In this document: positions 48,407 to 59,027 of the stretch, one piece after another | Layout: each line of letters begins with the position of its first letter | Position numbering within the stretch: position 1 is the stretch's first letter | Origin: an uncultured Bradyrhizobium sp. | GTDB taxonomy: Bacteria; Pseudomonadota; Alphaproteobacteria; Rhizobiales; Xanthobacteraceae | Direction: 5' to 3' | Assembly: GCF_936928535.1 (NCBI RefSeq) | Contig: NZ_CAKZHY010000166.1 | Span: 1 to 64,000, forward strand | Length of the DNA: 64,000 nucleotides | Notes under the pieces: model-generated | The model's database searches: none | Seen by the model: the letters and a program-made list of their open reading frames with translations, nothing else | Told to the model about the DNA's origin: nothing | Program-made: the position numbers and the translations under genes

Positions 48407-49334
48407 AGTCTCTCTCCTTTGACAGCTCGATATTGCCGATGAGGCAATGACTGCATCTTTGCGAGGGTGGTCTCATCAACAACTCGCAAATCAAACTAGG
48501 CATGGTTGCCACAGGGCGAAAGCAACAAAGGGGCATGAAATCAATGCCCGATGGAAATGACGCGCTTTCGAACTATCGAAGGTTGATCGTCGACTCCTCT
48601 GTTTCCTAGCAACGCGACGCACCGAGTTGCCGACTAATCGCCATGTCCCGGCCTCGCTGATGAGCTCGACACTTTGCTCATCTGCAGATTTGACCATTGA
48701 GCGTCCAATCTTGTCGGTCCACATATCGCACGCAATTCCGCGGAAGGGGCCAGTGCAGTCTGCCGGCCAATAGCAAGCCCTGCTCGGTCAACCTAATTTG
48801 CATCTCGTCCATTCGCTCGCGATTTGCCCCCCTTCCGAGCGATTGTCGTGTCAGCGCAGCTTACGAGCTAATGTTCATCGTGTTTGATGAAGTCACTTCT
48901 CTTTCAGAAGGCATAGTCTGTCGAACGTCGACACCTGCACCGCGCCAGCGTTGAAGAGGTCTCCTACGTCACACTTTGGGTGCATGACACTACGATCGAG
49001 AGGCGAGCCTCGGCTCGGCTTTGTTCACTTCGACCCCTGCCGGTCCGGATCACCCAGCTCTTCACTGGTGAACAGCCATCGAGCATCTTGGACTATGATC
49101 TGGGCGGCAACTTCGGGTCCGGTGAGCGACGAACTATCTCGCCGATCTGACTGATCCCGTCGTACAGTTGACTTAGCTTCCGGAACTAAGCCGCGACCGG
49201 CGCAATTTTGCATCAGAGCGGCGTACGCACGATGCAAAAAAGGACGGCGGCTTGGGTTAGGTCTGAGCTGCCTCAGGTGGCGTCGCTCGATCATAACCGG
49301 AGGGTTTTAAAACCATAACTGAGACGAGTGCGAA

Positions 49335-50771
49335 GTGCGCTGCGTGATAGGCTATGGTCGACCTATGCTCGAGCGACGGATAGGGAAAGTTGACATGGAC
49401 GATCTGGACGTATCGGCTGAGCCTCAAGCGAAGCATTCAGCGCACGGAAGCTCCGATAATGGACATTCGTGTACGGACACACACTCGTGCTCGGACATAT
49501 CGTGCATGAAACGCGCGTTGACGACGCCTCCAGCGAGCTTCGTCTGGGGTTCCGTCAATTGTGCGAACGAAATATACGAGCGCTATTTCAACGACTCTCT
49601 TGAGCGCCTGCGTGGGGAACAACGCTATCGCGTCTTCGCTAACATCGAACGCGTCTGCGGCCGCTTCCCAACCGCCAAATGGCGCAGTCCTGACGGGGCC
49701 GTTACTGATATCACGGTTTGGTGCTCGAATGATTACCTGGGCATGGGACAACATCCGGAGGTCGTGAGCGCGCTGACGGCCGCGGCGCACCGCTGCGGTG
49801 CAGGAGCAGGTGGAACTCGCAACATCGCAGGGAATAGTTCGCCCTTAGTTGATTTAGAGGAAGAACTTGCTGATCTGCATGGCAAGGAGGCAAGTCTCGT
49901 CTTCACCTCCGGCTATGTATCGAATCAGGCCAGCATATCCACAATCGGTAAGCTGATCCCAGGGTGCGTAATCTTTTCTGATGCATTCAACCACAATTCG
50001 ATTATCGAAGGCATTCGTCAATCAGGTTGCGAAAAGCGGATTTTCCGCCACAACGACCTTGGTCACCTTGAGGGCTTGCTGCGCGAGGCAGGAAGCGGCC
50101 CCAAGCTCGTCGTGTTCGAATCCGTCTACTCAATGGACGGCGATGTGGCGCCGATTGGCGCAATCTGCGACCTTGCCGAGCGGTATGGGGCAATGACCTA
50201 CCTTGATGAGGTTCACGCCGTCGGCCTCTATGGCGCTCGGGGCGGCGGAATCAGCGAGCGCGAAGGCGTGATGCACCGCTTGACGGTGATCGAGGGTACT
50301 CTCGCTAAGGGATTTGGCTGCATTGGCGGCTATATCTCGGCATCGCGATCTATTTGCGATGCGGTGCGCAGCTTCGCGCCCGGATTCATCTTCACGACCG
50401 CCCTCCCTCCACCGATTGCCGCCGCAGCGCGTGCGTCTGTTCGCCACTTGAAACACTCGTCTGCCGAGCGCGAAGCACAACAACGACAGGCAGCCGCAAC
50501 GAAAGAGGCACTCAAAGCCGCCGGGCTTCCGGTTCTACCGACCGAAACCCACATCGTGCCTGTGATTGTCGGCGATGCGGAGTTGTGCAAGGCGGCAGCC
50601 GATCGCCTTCTACAGCGCCACGCCATCTATATCCAGCCGATCAACTATCCGACGGTCCCGCGCGGGACGGAGCGGCTGCGGATCACGCCGTCGCCTTATC
50701 ACGCAGATACCCACATAGCGGAACTCGCAGCTGCGCTGGCTGAGACCTGGGGCGCCCTTTCTCTTTCCTGA
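49335..50771 (+). CDS. hemA: 5-aminolevulinate synthase (start uncertain; core begins ~49580)
   Basis: [17 protein letters not shown]...[16 protein letters not shown]...[43 protein letters not shown]...[22 protein letters not shown]...[15 protein letters not shown]. Confidence 0.96.
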   Translation: MRCVIGYGRPMLERRIGKVDMDDLDVSAEPQAKHSAHGSSDNGHSCTDTHSCSDISCMKRALTTPPASFVWGSVNCANEIYERYFNDSLERLRGEQRYRVFANIERVCGRFPTAKWRSPDGAVTDITVWCSNDYLGMGQHPEVVSALTAAAHRCGAGAGGTRNIAGNSSPLVDLEEELADLHGKEASLVFTSGYVSNQASISTIGKLIPGCVIFSDAFNHNSIIEGIRQSGCEKRIFRHNDLGHLEGLLREAGSGPKLVVFESVYSMDGDVAPIGAICDLAERYGAMTYLDEVHAVGLYGARGGGISEREGVMHRLTVIEGTLAKGFGCIGGYISASRSICDAVRSFAPGFIFTTALPPPIAAAARASVRHLKHSSAEREAQQRQAAATKEALKAAGLPVLPTETHIVPVIVGDAELCKAAADRLLQRHAIYIQPINYPTVPRGTERLRITPSPYHADTHIAELAAALAETWGALSLS

Positions 50772-51153
50772 GAGACGTAATCGGTAGCGCTCCTTTCGCG
50801 ACCGCTTACCCGGCTTCATCACCGGGCCGTCGGCTTACCGGCGGCGCAGAGTACACTCTGAGGGCGTCGGGAGTCCCGGTGGTGCAGCCGAGGCAGCAAG
50901 TTGGGGCAATGGAACATCCCTTTCAAGTTTGTATGGGCGCTCCCGTGGCACATCTTGCCGTCGGCGTTCACAATCGGGCTCGCATCCGTTTAATGGGCGG
51001 CCCCGAAGAGCGAACCTCCTCGGCCTCTGGACCGTTCTTCCCCCGAAACCGCTCGAACACGTTTGTCCAAAATCGCCAGTCATTTCGATAAGCCTCCACA
51101 CGACCGTTCGTTGAAAACGAACTCAGAGAAGCATCGGATAACGAGAACTGAAA

Positions 51154-51780
51154 ATGGATAAAATACAGCGCTCCCATCTGCTGATCGAAGATCTGTCTGT
51201 GGCGCGCGGCGAGCGCATCCTGCTCGGCGGGATATCTTTGCAACTAAGCTCGGGCCAAATCGCCGAAGTGACGGGTCCCAACGGAGTGGGCAAATCTACA
51301 CTCTTGCGCGCGATCGCCGGTTTTTTTCCACTGAGATCCGGCCGCATGTCGTGGGTGGAATCCGAAGCTGCGGATTCTGTGCCCCTGGCAGAACGCCTCC
51401 ACTACGTGGGCCATCTCGACGGGCTGAAATCGGCGTTGACCGCCCGCGAAAACCTCGAGGTCGGCCTGGGATTTTTGGGGCGGGACCGGCGAACCGCCTT
51501 ACAGGCGCTGGACTGCATGGAATTGGCTCATGTTCTCGATCTGCCAGTCGGTTATCTCTCCGCGGGGCAGCGTCGCCGCGTCGCATTGGCCCGGCTCTTG
51601 ATCGTCGATCGACCTCTATGGCTGCTCGACGAACCGCTGACTGCACTCGACCGGCACGCGCGCGCCTTACTGAAGGCTATCGTCGCGGGCCATCTCGGAA
51701 GCGGAGGATTGACGCTGACCGCGACCCACGAACCTCTTGGTCTGGCAGGGACAATCCAAGTCAGGCTTGGAACCAGGTAA
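51154..51780 (+). CDS. ccmA: heme ABC exporter ATP-binding protein CcmA
   Basis: GPNGVGKSTLLRAIAGFFPLRSGRM; LSAGQRRRVALARLLIVDRPLWLLDEPLTALD; upstream of ccmB. Confidence 0.94.
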   Translation: MDKIQRSHLLIEDLSVARGERILLGGISLQLSSGQIAEVTGPNGVGKSTLLRAIAGFFPLRSGRMSWVESEAADSVPLAERLHYVGHLDGLKSALTARENLEVGLGFLGRDRRTALQALDCMELAHVLDLPVGYLSAGQRRRVALARLLIVDRPLWLLDEPLTALDRHARALLKAIVAGHLGSGGLTLTATHEPLGLAGTIQVRLGTR

Positions 51781-51910
51781 TGGCCATTTCGCTGAAGGGC
51801 GGTCGCAGCCCAGGTAGCTGTCTGTCTCGAGGTCGGGCAAGAAGAGATCACGCTGCTCTTCCGATTTCAGTGGAGCGGTGTCAACCCAATAGCGATACCG
51901 GACGGGAATC

Positions 51911-52573
51911 ATGACCCGTATTCTCCTCGTCGTTTTTGTTCGCGACCTCATGCTGGCCCGCCGCATCGGGGGCGGCGGGATTCTCGGTCTGGTCTTTTTC
52001 CTCAGTCTCGTAACGGTCGTACCATTCGCAATCGGGCCTGACCTGCGTTTGCTGTCGCGGATCGGCCCGGCAATTCTATGGATAGCGGCACTTCTCGCGA
52101 GTCTATTGGGCCTCGACCGTCTGTTTCAGGCGGATCAAGAGGACGGTTCGCTCGACCAAATGTTGCTGTCGCCGGCGCCCTTAGAACTCATTGTTCTTGT
52201 GAAGTGCATGGCTCACTGGTTTATGACAGGGCTGCCGCTCGTTATGCTCTCGCCCCTCTTTGGCCTGATGTTTAATTTGGATGGCCCGGCCCTCCGATCG
52301 GTAGCAGCAACGTTGTTGGTTGGTACGCCGACGTTCACCTTTCTAGGGGCGATCGGGGCGGCCCTTACTGTCACCCTGCGGCGCGGCGGTCTGTTGCTAT
52401 CGATCCTCGTCGTGCCACTAGCCGTACCGGTGCTGATCTTCGGTGTCTCCGCGGCGCAAAGTGCCACAATTCCCTTTTTGACACCGTTCCTGGTCCTCTG
52501 CGCGCTCGGGCTCGCGTCCATCGCGCTCGCTCCGATAGCTGCGGCCTCAGCTCTTCGTAGCGCAGGAGAATAA
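51911..52573 (+). CDS. ccmB: heme exporter protein CcmB
   Basis: Six-TM protein: FFLSLVTVVPFAIGPDLRLLSRIGPAILWIAALLASLLGLDRLFQADQEDGSLDQMLLSPAPLELIVLVKC. Confidence 0.94.
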   Translation: MTRILLVVFVRDLMLARRIGGGGILGLVFFLSLVTVVPFAIGPDLRLLSRIGPAILWIAALLASLLGLDRLFQADQEDGSLDQMLLSPAPLELIVLVKCMAHWFMTGLPLVMLSPLFGLMFNLDGPALRSVAATLLVGTPTFTFLGAIGAALTVTLRRGGLLLSILVVPLAVPVLIFGVSAAQSATIPFLTPFLVLCALGLASIALAPIAAASALRSAGE

Positions 52574-52657
52574 TGAGGCATGCAACGATTGAGTTTTCTT
52601 TCGGGGCACTGTTGTGGAACGATTTCGGCATTGCCCGAACTTGACCTCAGGAGGAGC

Positions 52658-53134
52658 CTAAAGCGGGCTATCGGAGTCAAACAAAACGGCAAGCTGATCC
52701 CGCTCGGCTTGGCTCAATGGTGCCGCTGGCGTGGACTGCTGGCGGCGCAATCCGAACAGGAGAGCGATGGCGCCCGCTCCGAGCACCAAAGCCGGCATTC
52801 CCCAAAGGAGAGCGGTTTCCAAGTCGATTGGCGGTTTCAGCAGGATAAAGTTTCCGTAGCGCTTTACCAGAAAAGCGCGGACCTGCTCATCACTCTCTCC
52901 TAGCTTAAGGCGCTCGCGCACTAGCAGGCGAAGGTCCCGCGCGAGTTCTGCCTTGGAATCGTCGATAGACTCATTTTGACAGACCAGACAACGCAGTCCG
53001 GCGGAAATAGCGCGCGCGCGTACCTCGAGTTTCGGGTTGGTCAGGACTTCATCCGGCTGAACCGCCCTCGCCAAGCTAGGAGCGACGCTTGCGAGTACGA
53101 TCGAAAGCAGAAGAATGCGACGAAGCCGCGTCAT
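52658..53134 (-). CDS. ccmH: cytochrome c-type biogenesis protein CcmH
   Basis: LRCLVCQNESIDDSKAELARDLRLLVRERLKLGESDEQVRAFLVKRYGNFILLKPP. Confidence 0.95.
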   Translation of the reverse strand: MTRLRRILLLSIVLASVAPSLARAVQPDEVLTNPKLEVRARAISAGLRCLVCQNESIDDSKAELARDLRLLVRERLKLGESDEQVRAFLVKRYGNFILLKPPIDLETALLWGMPALVLGAGAIALLFGLRRQQSTPAAPLSQAERDQLAVLFDSDSPL

Positions 53135-55128
53135 TCGGCGGGCTCCGGCGCTGCAGGGCCGTCGGCGACGCGAAGGCGAGCCGCGCGGCGCGCGAAGCCA
53201 ATTCGGAGGCGTCTGTCGGACAAGGATACCATCCCTCCGAACGCCATAATGACCGCACCGATCCAGATGCTCGTCACGAGCGGCTTCCAGAACAGGCGCG
53301 CATCAACCGAACCATCCGCGTGGCGGTCCCCAAGCGAAATGTAGATCTGCCCAAAACTCAGCGTTACGATGCCTGCCTCGGTGACGGTTGTCTGTCGTGT
53401 GGGAAAGCTGCGCTTGGCTGGCTCGACGGCTGTCACGTATGCACCGCCCTTGCTGATAATCGTATGGCCGACGAGCTCTGTGTAGTTCGGGCCCTGCCGC
53501 GATTGAAATTTCTCTATGGTCGCTTGATAAGGGCCAAGATCGATCCTCTGACCTAACTTGACGGTCGCGATCCGCTCCACACCCCAACCCGTCGCCGCCA
53601 AGCCCATGAGTGTAAGGCCCAGGCCCGCGTGAGCGATCGCCCCACCCCACGCGGAGCGCGGCAGCCCGATCGCGCGGGCTAGCATAACCCGGCCGCCTTG
53701 CCCTCGTGCCCAGATACGCGACGCCACATCGGTGAACGAACCGACGATGAGGTAGACGGCGAGACCGAGACCGGCTGCGGAGAAGACGGAGCCGCCCCGG
53801 ATGACGGCAACAAGCACAATTGAGACTACAAGACCACCCAAGGCTGCGAACGTTACCCGTTGCGCTGCGCCGAGCAGGTCGCCGCGTTTCCAGGCGATCG
53901 ACTGACCGAGCGGCATCAGCAGAACGATAGGCGCTACGAGCGGGCCGAGCGCTAAATTAAAAAACGGCGCGCCGACCGAGATCTTGTCTCCGGTCAGCGC
54001 CTCAAGCGCGAGCGGATAGAGCGTGCCGGTCAGAACCGTGACGCAGCAGGTAGTCAGCAGCAGGTTGTTGACTGCCAGCGCACTCTCGCGTGAAACGGGT
54101 GCGAACACGCTACGCTCGCTCAGGGGGGGCGCACGCCACGCGTAGAGCGCGAGTGGTCCGCCGATGAATACGGTCAGTATGACCAAGATGAAGACCCCGC
54201 GAGCTGGGTCACTGGCGAACGAATGGACGGAGGTAAGTACTCCGGAGCGCACGAGGAACGTACCCAGCAGCGACAGCGAGAACGTAAGTATCGCCAGGAA
54301 CAGTGTCCAAATCTTGAGGGCTTCACGCTTTTCCATGACAGCAGCCGAATGGAGGAGCGCGGTGCCCGCAAGCCAGGGCATTAGTGACGCGTTTTCGACC
54401 GGATCCCAGAACCAGAATCCGCCCCAGCCTAGGGTGTAATAGGCCCAGTACGACCCCATGGCGATGCCAAGCGTCAAAAATATCCAGGCAATCAGTATCC
54501 AGGGCCGCACGTAGCGGGCCCAAGCAGCGTCTAGCCGGCCGCTGATCAGCGCGGCTACCGCGAAGGAGAACACGATCGAAGAACCGACATAGCCGACGTA
54601 AAGCAGCGGCGGGTGTATGGCGAGGCCCGGGTCTTGAAGCAGCGGATTAAGGTCCTGGCCCTCAAACGGCGCCGGAAATCGTCGCAAGAAGGGATCGGAG
54701 GTGAACAGAATGAAACTGAGGAAGGCAAGCGAGATCCAGCCTTGCACGGCCAGCGTATTCGCGCGTAGCTCGTTTGCCATGGCGTGTTCGAAAATCGCTA
54801 CAGCCGCTCCAAAAGCCGCGAGAATCAGAACCCAAAGCAGCATGGATCCTTCGTGATTGCCCCAGACGCCCGCGATTTTGTATATAAGTGGTTTGGTGGT
54901 GAGTGAGTTCTCGGCGACTGTCACGAGACTGAAGTCAGACGCCACATGGGCGTAAGTCAGTGCTGCGAAGGCATAACCTAGGAGCAGGAACTGGGTGATT
55001 GCGGCAGGGACCGCGATTGAAGTAAGTGCCGTATCTCCAGTACGGGTTCCCCAGAGTGGCAGAATTGATTGAAGCAGCGCGACGGCGAGAGCCAAAGCGA
55101 GCGCGTAATGTCCGGTTTCGATGATCAT
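53131..55128 (-). CDS. ccmF: heme lyase CcmF
   Basis: WGNHEGSMLLWVLILA; WAYYTLGWGGFWFWDPVENASLMPWL; 665 aa, multi-TM. Confidence 0.97.
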   Translation of the reverse strand: MIIETGHYALALALAVALLQSILPLWGTRTGDTALTSIAVPAAITQFLLLGYAFAALTYAHVASDFSLVTVAENSLTTKPLIYKIAGVWGNHEGSMLLWVLILAAFGAAVAIFEHAMANELRANTLAVQGWISLAFLSFILFTSDPFLRRFPAPFEGQDLNPLLQDPGLAIHPPLLYVGYVGSSIVFSFAVAALISGRLDAAWARYVRPWILIAWIFLTLGIAMGSYWAYYTLGWGGFWFWDPVENASLMPWLAGTALLHSAAVMEKREALKIWTLFLAILTFSLSLLGTFLVRSGVLTSVHSFASDPARGVFILVILTVFIGGPLALYAWRAPPLSERSVFAPVSRESALAVNNLLLTTCCVTVLTGTLYPLALEALTGDKISVGAPFFNLALGPLVAPIVLLMPLGQSIAWKRGDLLGAAQRVTFAALGGLVVSIVLVAVIRGGSVFSAAGLGLAVYLIVGSFTDVASRIWARGQGGRVMLARAIGLPRSAWGGAIAHAGLGLTLMGLAATGWGVERIATVKLGQRIDLGPYQATIEKFQSRQGPNYTELVGHTIISKGGAYVTAVEPAKRSFPTRQTTVTEAGIVTLSFGQIYISLGDRHADGSVDARLFWKPLVTSIWIGAVIMAFGGMVSLSDRRLRIGFARRAARLRVADGPAAPEPAE

Positions 55129-55622
55129 CTGGTGGTCCCATCAGCTGGGATGTTTCGTGGGAGCGGCGCTAATTGCGCTCGCGCAGATCTTTCGTTGCGC
55201 CAAGTACCTTCTTGCTTGAGCTTGTCAGCTACCTCCTTGGGCATATATCGCTCGTCGTGTTTTGCTAGCACGGTGTCCGCATGAAAACGGCTCGGTCCTT
55301 CCACGGTGCCCTCGGCGACGACGCCCTGTCCTTCCCGGAAGAGATCCGGCAACAATCCGGTGTAGCTGACTTCGACGTCGTGTTTTAAGTCTGTCACCGC
55401 GAAGATGACAGTCGACGAACCCTCGTGAGTAAGAGAGCCACTTTTAACTAGGCCGCCGATGCGCAGCCGGGTGCCAGGCGGCGGCGCCTTTGCGGCCAGT
55501 TCGCTTGGCCCATAAAAAAATACAATACTGTCCCGCAACGCGAACAGGATGAGCCCTATCGCGATCGTCAAAGTGACGCCAGCTGCGCTGATGATAGCAA
55601 GGCGCCTGCTCTTTCGCGTCAA
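55125..55622 (-). CDS. ccmE: heme chaperone CcmE
   Basis: TRLRIGGLVKSGSLTHEGSSTVIFAVTDLKHDVEVSYTGLLPDLFREGQGVVAEG...VLAKHDERYMPKEVADKL. Confidence 0.96.
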   Translation of the reverse strand: MTRKSRRLAIISAAGVTLTIAIGLILFALRDSIVFFYGPSELAAKAPPPGTRLRIGGLVKSGSLTHEGSSTVIFAVTDLKHDVEVSYTGLLPDLFREGQGVVAEGTVEGPSRFHADTVLAKHDERYMPKEVADKLKQEGTWRNERSARAQLAPLPRNIPADGTTR

Positions 55623-55625
55623 GAT

Positions 55626-56360
55626 CTACTCCTCTAAACGAAGCTGTCTGACGAGTTCATCGACGCGAGCCGACGCTTGCGCGTCGTCTGCTAGCTGAGC
55701 ACGTGCGCTTGCGACGGCCGCCTCAGCTTTCTTGTGCTCACCCAATGCCGCGTAAGACCTAATAAGTTGTAGCCATCCTTGAAGGTGATGTCCGTCCTTC
55801 GATAGCTTCTCGGCGAGCTCCGCTACCATTCCTCGGATCGCGTTGCTCCGTTGCTCTGGACGGAGCCTTTCAATGTCAGCTCCCGCTTGGCCGGCGTGGA
55901 TGTCAGGAACTGCGGCAGCGAGGTTAAAATCTGCATTGGACTGCCTCGATGCGATCGGCATGTCAGGTTGGCTGGGAGCGCCGACTTTGAGGTACGACGC
56001 GAATGCGACGAGCGGCAGGACTAAGACGATCGCCAAAGCTGCGGCGCGTCGCTGACCTCCGCGGCGCGACGTATGCGACCAGCCCTCGGGCGCCGAGTTG
56101 AGTGAAGCGAGCAGCCGGCGCTCGATTTCGGCGCGAGTCGTCACAGAGTCCTCAGGTGCTAGCATTCCGCTGCGCACGTCCTCATCCGTTTCGGTCAGAA
56201 GATCGCGATAGAACGTCACATCGGAATCGCGAGCGTGAAAAGCTTCGCGCCGCTCAGAGAGCGACCGGGCCAGCGCCAGCACGACTGACGACGTCATCAT
56301 TCCAAAAATGGCCCACACCACGTTTTCAAAGACCTCCGTTCGTCCTCGCCACCGCACCAT
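55626..56360 (-). CDS. ccmI: cytochrome c-type biogenesis protein CcmI (start uncertain)
   Basis: N-terminal TM; DSDVTFYRDLLTETDEDVRSGMLAPEDSVTTRAEIERRLL; TPR-like C-terminal half. Confidence 0.88.
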   Translation of the reverse strand: MVRWRGRTEVFENVVWAIFGMMTSSVVLALARSLSERREAFHARDSDVTFYRDLLTETDEDVRSGMLAPEDSVTTRAEIERRLLASLNSAPEGWSHTSRRGGQRRAAALAIVLVLPLVAFASYLKVGAPSQPDMPIASRQSNADFNLAAAVPDIHAGQAGADIERLRPEQRSNAIRGMVAELAEKLSKDGHHLQGWLQLIRSYAALGEHKKAEAAVASARAQLADDAQASARVDELVRQLRLEE

Positions 56361-56527
56361 CCGCCGGCATGCGCCGCCAGTAAGGGTCGGTCCACCTCAC
56401 TGTTCCGCTTTCATTGCCAACTCGGAATTCCCGAACAATGCAGCGGACGGGGCACTACAACGCTGGGGCAAGAAACGATCCTTCTTGCATTCAATTCCAG
56501 AGGGATGGAGAGCGTGCAATGCAACCG

Positions 56528-57151
56528 TCATGGGCCCTCAGCCTCGGCAATGGCGTCCATCAAACCAGGCAGGCTTACATCCGAGATGCCACCAACCAGC
56601 TTGTATACAATTGTGCCATCGCCCTTGATCACATATGTCTCGGGAACGCCATAGACGCCGAAATCAATCCCCGTTCGGCCCGATGGATCAGTGCCGACCT
56701 GTGCGAACGGGTTGCCGTGAGCGGCAAGATAGGCCAGCGCAGTTTTGGGATCGTCTTTGTAGACAATCCCGGAGAGTTTCACGCCATGTCGCTGCAGCGT
56801 GGGGTCCCTTGCCAATGCCATCAGGGCCCCTTCTTCTTGCCTACATTCAACGCACCATGACGCGAACACGTTTAAGATCGTCACGTGCCCTCTCCGCAAA
56901 TCTGCGCTCGACAAGCCAGGTGGAGCGGATGTTGAAAGCCCTTCGAGCGGCATCAGCGCAAATTGCGGTACTGACCTGCCGATCAGAGCTGAGGGCACGA
57001 GTGAGGGGTCACCGGCCCCGAGCCGCACCAGAAGCAATGTTGCAATTCCGCAGAAGACCAATAATGGGATCACCACCCCCAAGCGGGCCAGTGCGCGTCG
57101 GCGCGTCGAGGCGCGCAATGAAACGTGAGTTGAGGCCTGGATGTTACTCAT
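56528..57151 (-). CDS. ccmG: thiol:disulfide interchange protein CcmG/DsbE
   Basis: VTILNVFASWCVECRQEEGALMALARDP...YLAAHGNPFAQVGTDPSGRTGIDFGVYGVPETYVIKGDGTIVYKLVG. Confidence 0.94.
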   Translation of the reverse strand: MSNIQASTHVSLRASTRRRALARLGVVIPLLVFCGIATLLLVRLGAGDPSLVPSALIGRSVPQFALMPLEGLSTSAPPGLSSADLRRGHVTILNVFASWCVECRQEEGALMALARDPTLQRHGVKLSGIVYKDDPKTALAYLAAHGNPFAQVGTDPSGRTGIDFGVYGVPETYVIKGDGTIVYKLVGGISDVSLPGLMDAIAEAEGP

Positions 57152-57300
57152 GCGCGACCGCGCCGTTCCGAGTGCTCAAGAAGGCGCGCCAACGTACGGT
57201 GCTGAAGGCCATAGTCGATAAACACCGCCACGATCATTCCCGCCAGGACGGTCCCCGTCACCAGAAATGCCGCCATTATGAATCCGTCATGTCGCAACAT
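57148..57300 (-). CDS. ccmD: heme exporter protein CcmD (not in the supplied ORF track)
   Basis: Minus-strand translation MLRHDGFIMAAFLVTGTVLAGMIVAVFIDYGLQHRTLARLLEHSERRGRA; one TM; lies between ccmC and ccmG with 4-bp TCAT overlap with ccmG. Confidence 0.9.
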   Translation of the reverse strand: MLRHDGFIMAAFLVTGTVLAGMIVAVFIDYGLQHRTLARLLEHSERRGRA

Positions 57301-57304
57301 ATGC

Positions 57305-58078
57305 TCAGGAACCTCTTTCGGCAGTCAGCATGCGAGCCATCGCCGCTTCGCCATTAGCGGCCCGCGTGATCGCGAGGCGTCGGGCTCGGCGTCGCATGAT
57401 CTCGTTACGAACTGACATGACGTGGAGCGTCACGAACAAGAGCGAGTATGCAAAGGCCATAACGATCAGCGGCCATAGCATCGAGCCAGCAATCGCCGAG
57501 CCCTCCATTCGGAACACCGACGCGGGTTGGTGAAGCGTGTTCCACCAATCAACCGAGAACTTCACAATCGGAATATCGATAAGACCTACCAGGGTCATAA
57601 TCGAAACTGCCCGTCCCGCCCTACTCGGGTCCTCGATTGTCTGCCAGAGCGCGATGAGACCGAGATAAATGAGAAGCAGAACCAGCATGGAGGTCAGCCG
57701 TGCATCCCAGACCCAATAAGTGCCCCACATTGGTTTGCCCCATAGCGAACCCGTGACGAGGCAAATGAAAGTGAAAGCTGCGCCGAGGGGCGCTGCCGCC
57801 TTTTGAGCCGCATCGGCGAGTGGATGACGCCATACCAAGGATCCGAACGCAGACACCGCCATGAATGCATAGGCAAGCATTGCGGTCCAGGCGGCGGGGA
57901 CGTGGATGTACATAATTCGCGCAGTTTCACCTTGCTGGTAGTCGGGGGGCGCGTCGAACGTTCCAAATAGACCAATCGCGAAGGCGACTGCTGTCGACCC
58001 CCAAAGCAAAGGCAGCAGCTTTGCGGCGACGCGCACGAAATTGCCTGGGTTGCTGTAGGCACTAAAGCTCAGCTTCAA
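57305..58078 (-). CDS. ccmC: heme ABC transporter permease CcmC
   Basis: YIHVPAAWTAMLAYAFMAVSAFGSLVWRHPLAD...GSLWGKPMWGTYWVWDARLTSMLVLLLIYLGLIAL. Confidence 0.97.
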   Translation of the reverse strand: MKLSFSAYSNPGNFVRVAAKLLPLLWGSTAVAFAIGLFGTFDAPPDYQQGETARIMYIHVPAAWTAMLAYAFMAVSAFGSLVWRHPLADAAQKAAAPLGAAFTFICLVTGSLWGKPMWGTYWVWDARLTSMLVLLLIYLGLIALWQTIEDPSRAGRAVSIMTLVGLIDIPIVKFSVDWWNTLHQPASVFRMEGSAIAGSMLWPLIVMAFAYSLLFVTLHVMSVRNEIMRRRARRLAITRAANGEAAMARMLTAERGS

Positions 58079-59027
58079 CTTTCGATCTCCTCGAAGCCAA
58101 CCAGCAGGCGGAGACTCGCTCCCTTCCTAACGCGGCTCGCGTAGGGACTCTGCTCTCATTTCGCCTGCAAAGCCGATGAGTATTGCATCACACGAGGCGC
58201 GGGTTCGCAAATTACCCTCGGTTATCATTTCGATGCCCGAAGATCGGAGATTAGACATTTCTATCGGGAGATCCACTTAGTCCATCACGCGGATTTCGCA
58301 CGAAATTTATTTAGCCACGCTCTGAGCCTCGGTGTTATGTGGTCACTTAGCTGCCAAGGAGGAGGTGGACAGCCGGTGGGATGCGCGATCACCTGGAGAA
58401 ACTGCCTCGCGTCTGACGCATGCTTATCGTGATAACGATTGAAGCATGCAATAGCTATCCGCACTCCTCGCTCGCGGCAGTCGACCCTGAGGGGCAGTTA
58501 TCGCCAGGCGGATAGTCGAGTGCGGTAAAGCCTCGCGCTTATGTCTGCAGAAGCGGTTCGTCGTGTGCAGCGAGCGCCTTAAGCTTTCGTATAGGACCAT
58601 TGCTCCATTTGGATGACTGGTCTGTACTGGCGTTCAATTGAGCCGCCGATCGCGATCATCGTATGTATCAAGCCGCGATGGTCCTCCCCCCCCCCGCCAT
58701 CGCTGCCCATCTTGGGCTCCTCCCTAGACTTGGGCCGCTTGTGGCAACGCAGGCGGCCTTCCTTTTGCGTACGCCATTCCGATTAGACCGGCGTTTTATT
58801 TAACCAATACCTCTGTACTGTTACTTGATACCTGCGCCCAATGGTCTCAATCACGCGCTCCGTGCTAGCCGTTGATACGGAATGAAACGCAACGGAACCG
58901 GCCCGCGAGCAGGCAGTTGCAGGATAAGGTCGGCGGCGTAGCGCCCGACCGACCTTTCCCCTGACCGAAACGTGCGTCGCCGATCCCGCAAGCCCTTAGT
59001 TCGACGGTTCGCTGCGGAGAGCCGGCC

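Noticed and set aside
57205-57235. GCCATAGTCGATAAACACCGCC resembles the phased box
   Set aside because: Lies inside ccmD coding sequence and lacks the full 11-bp phasing.
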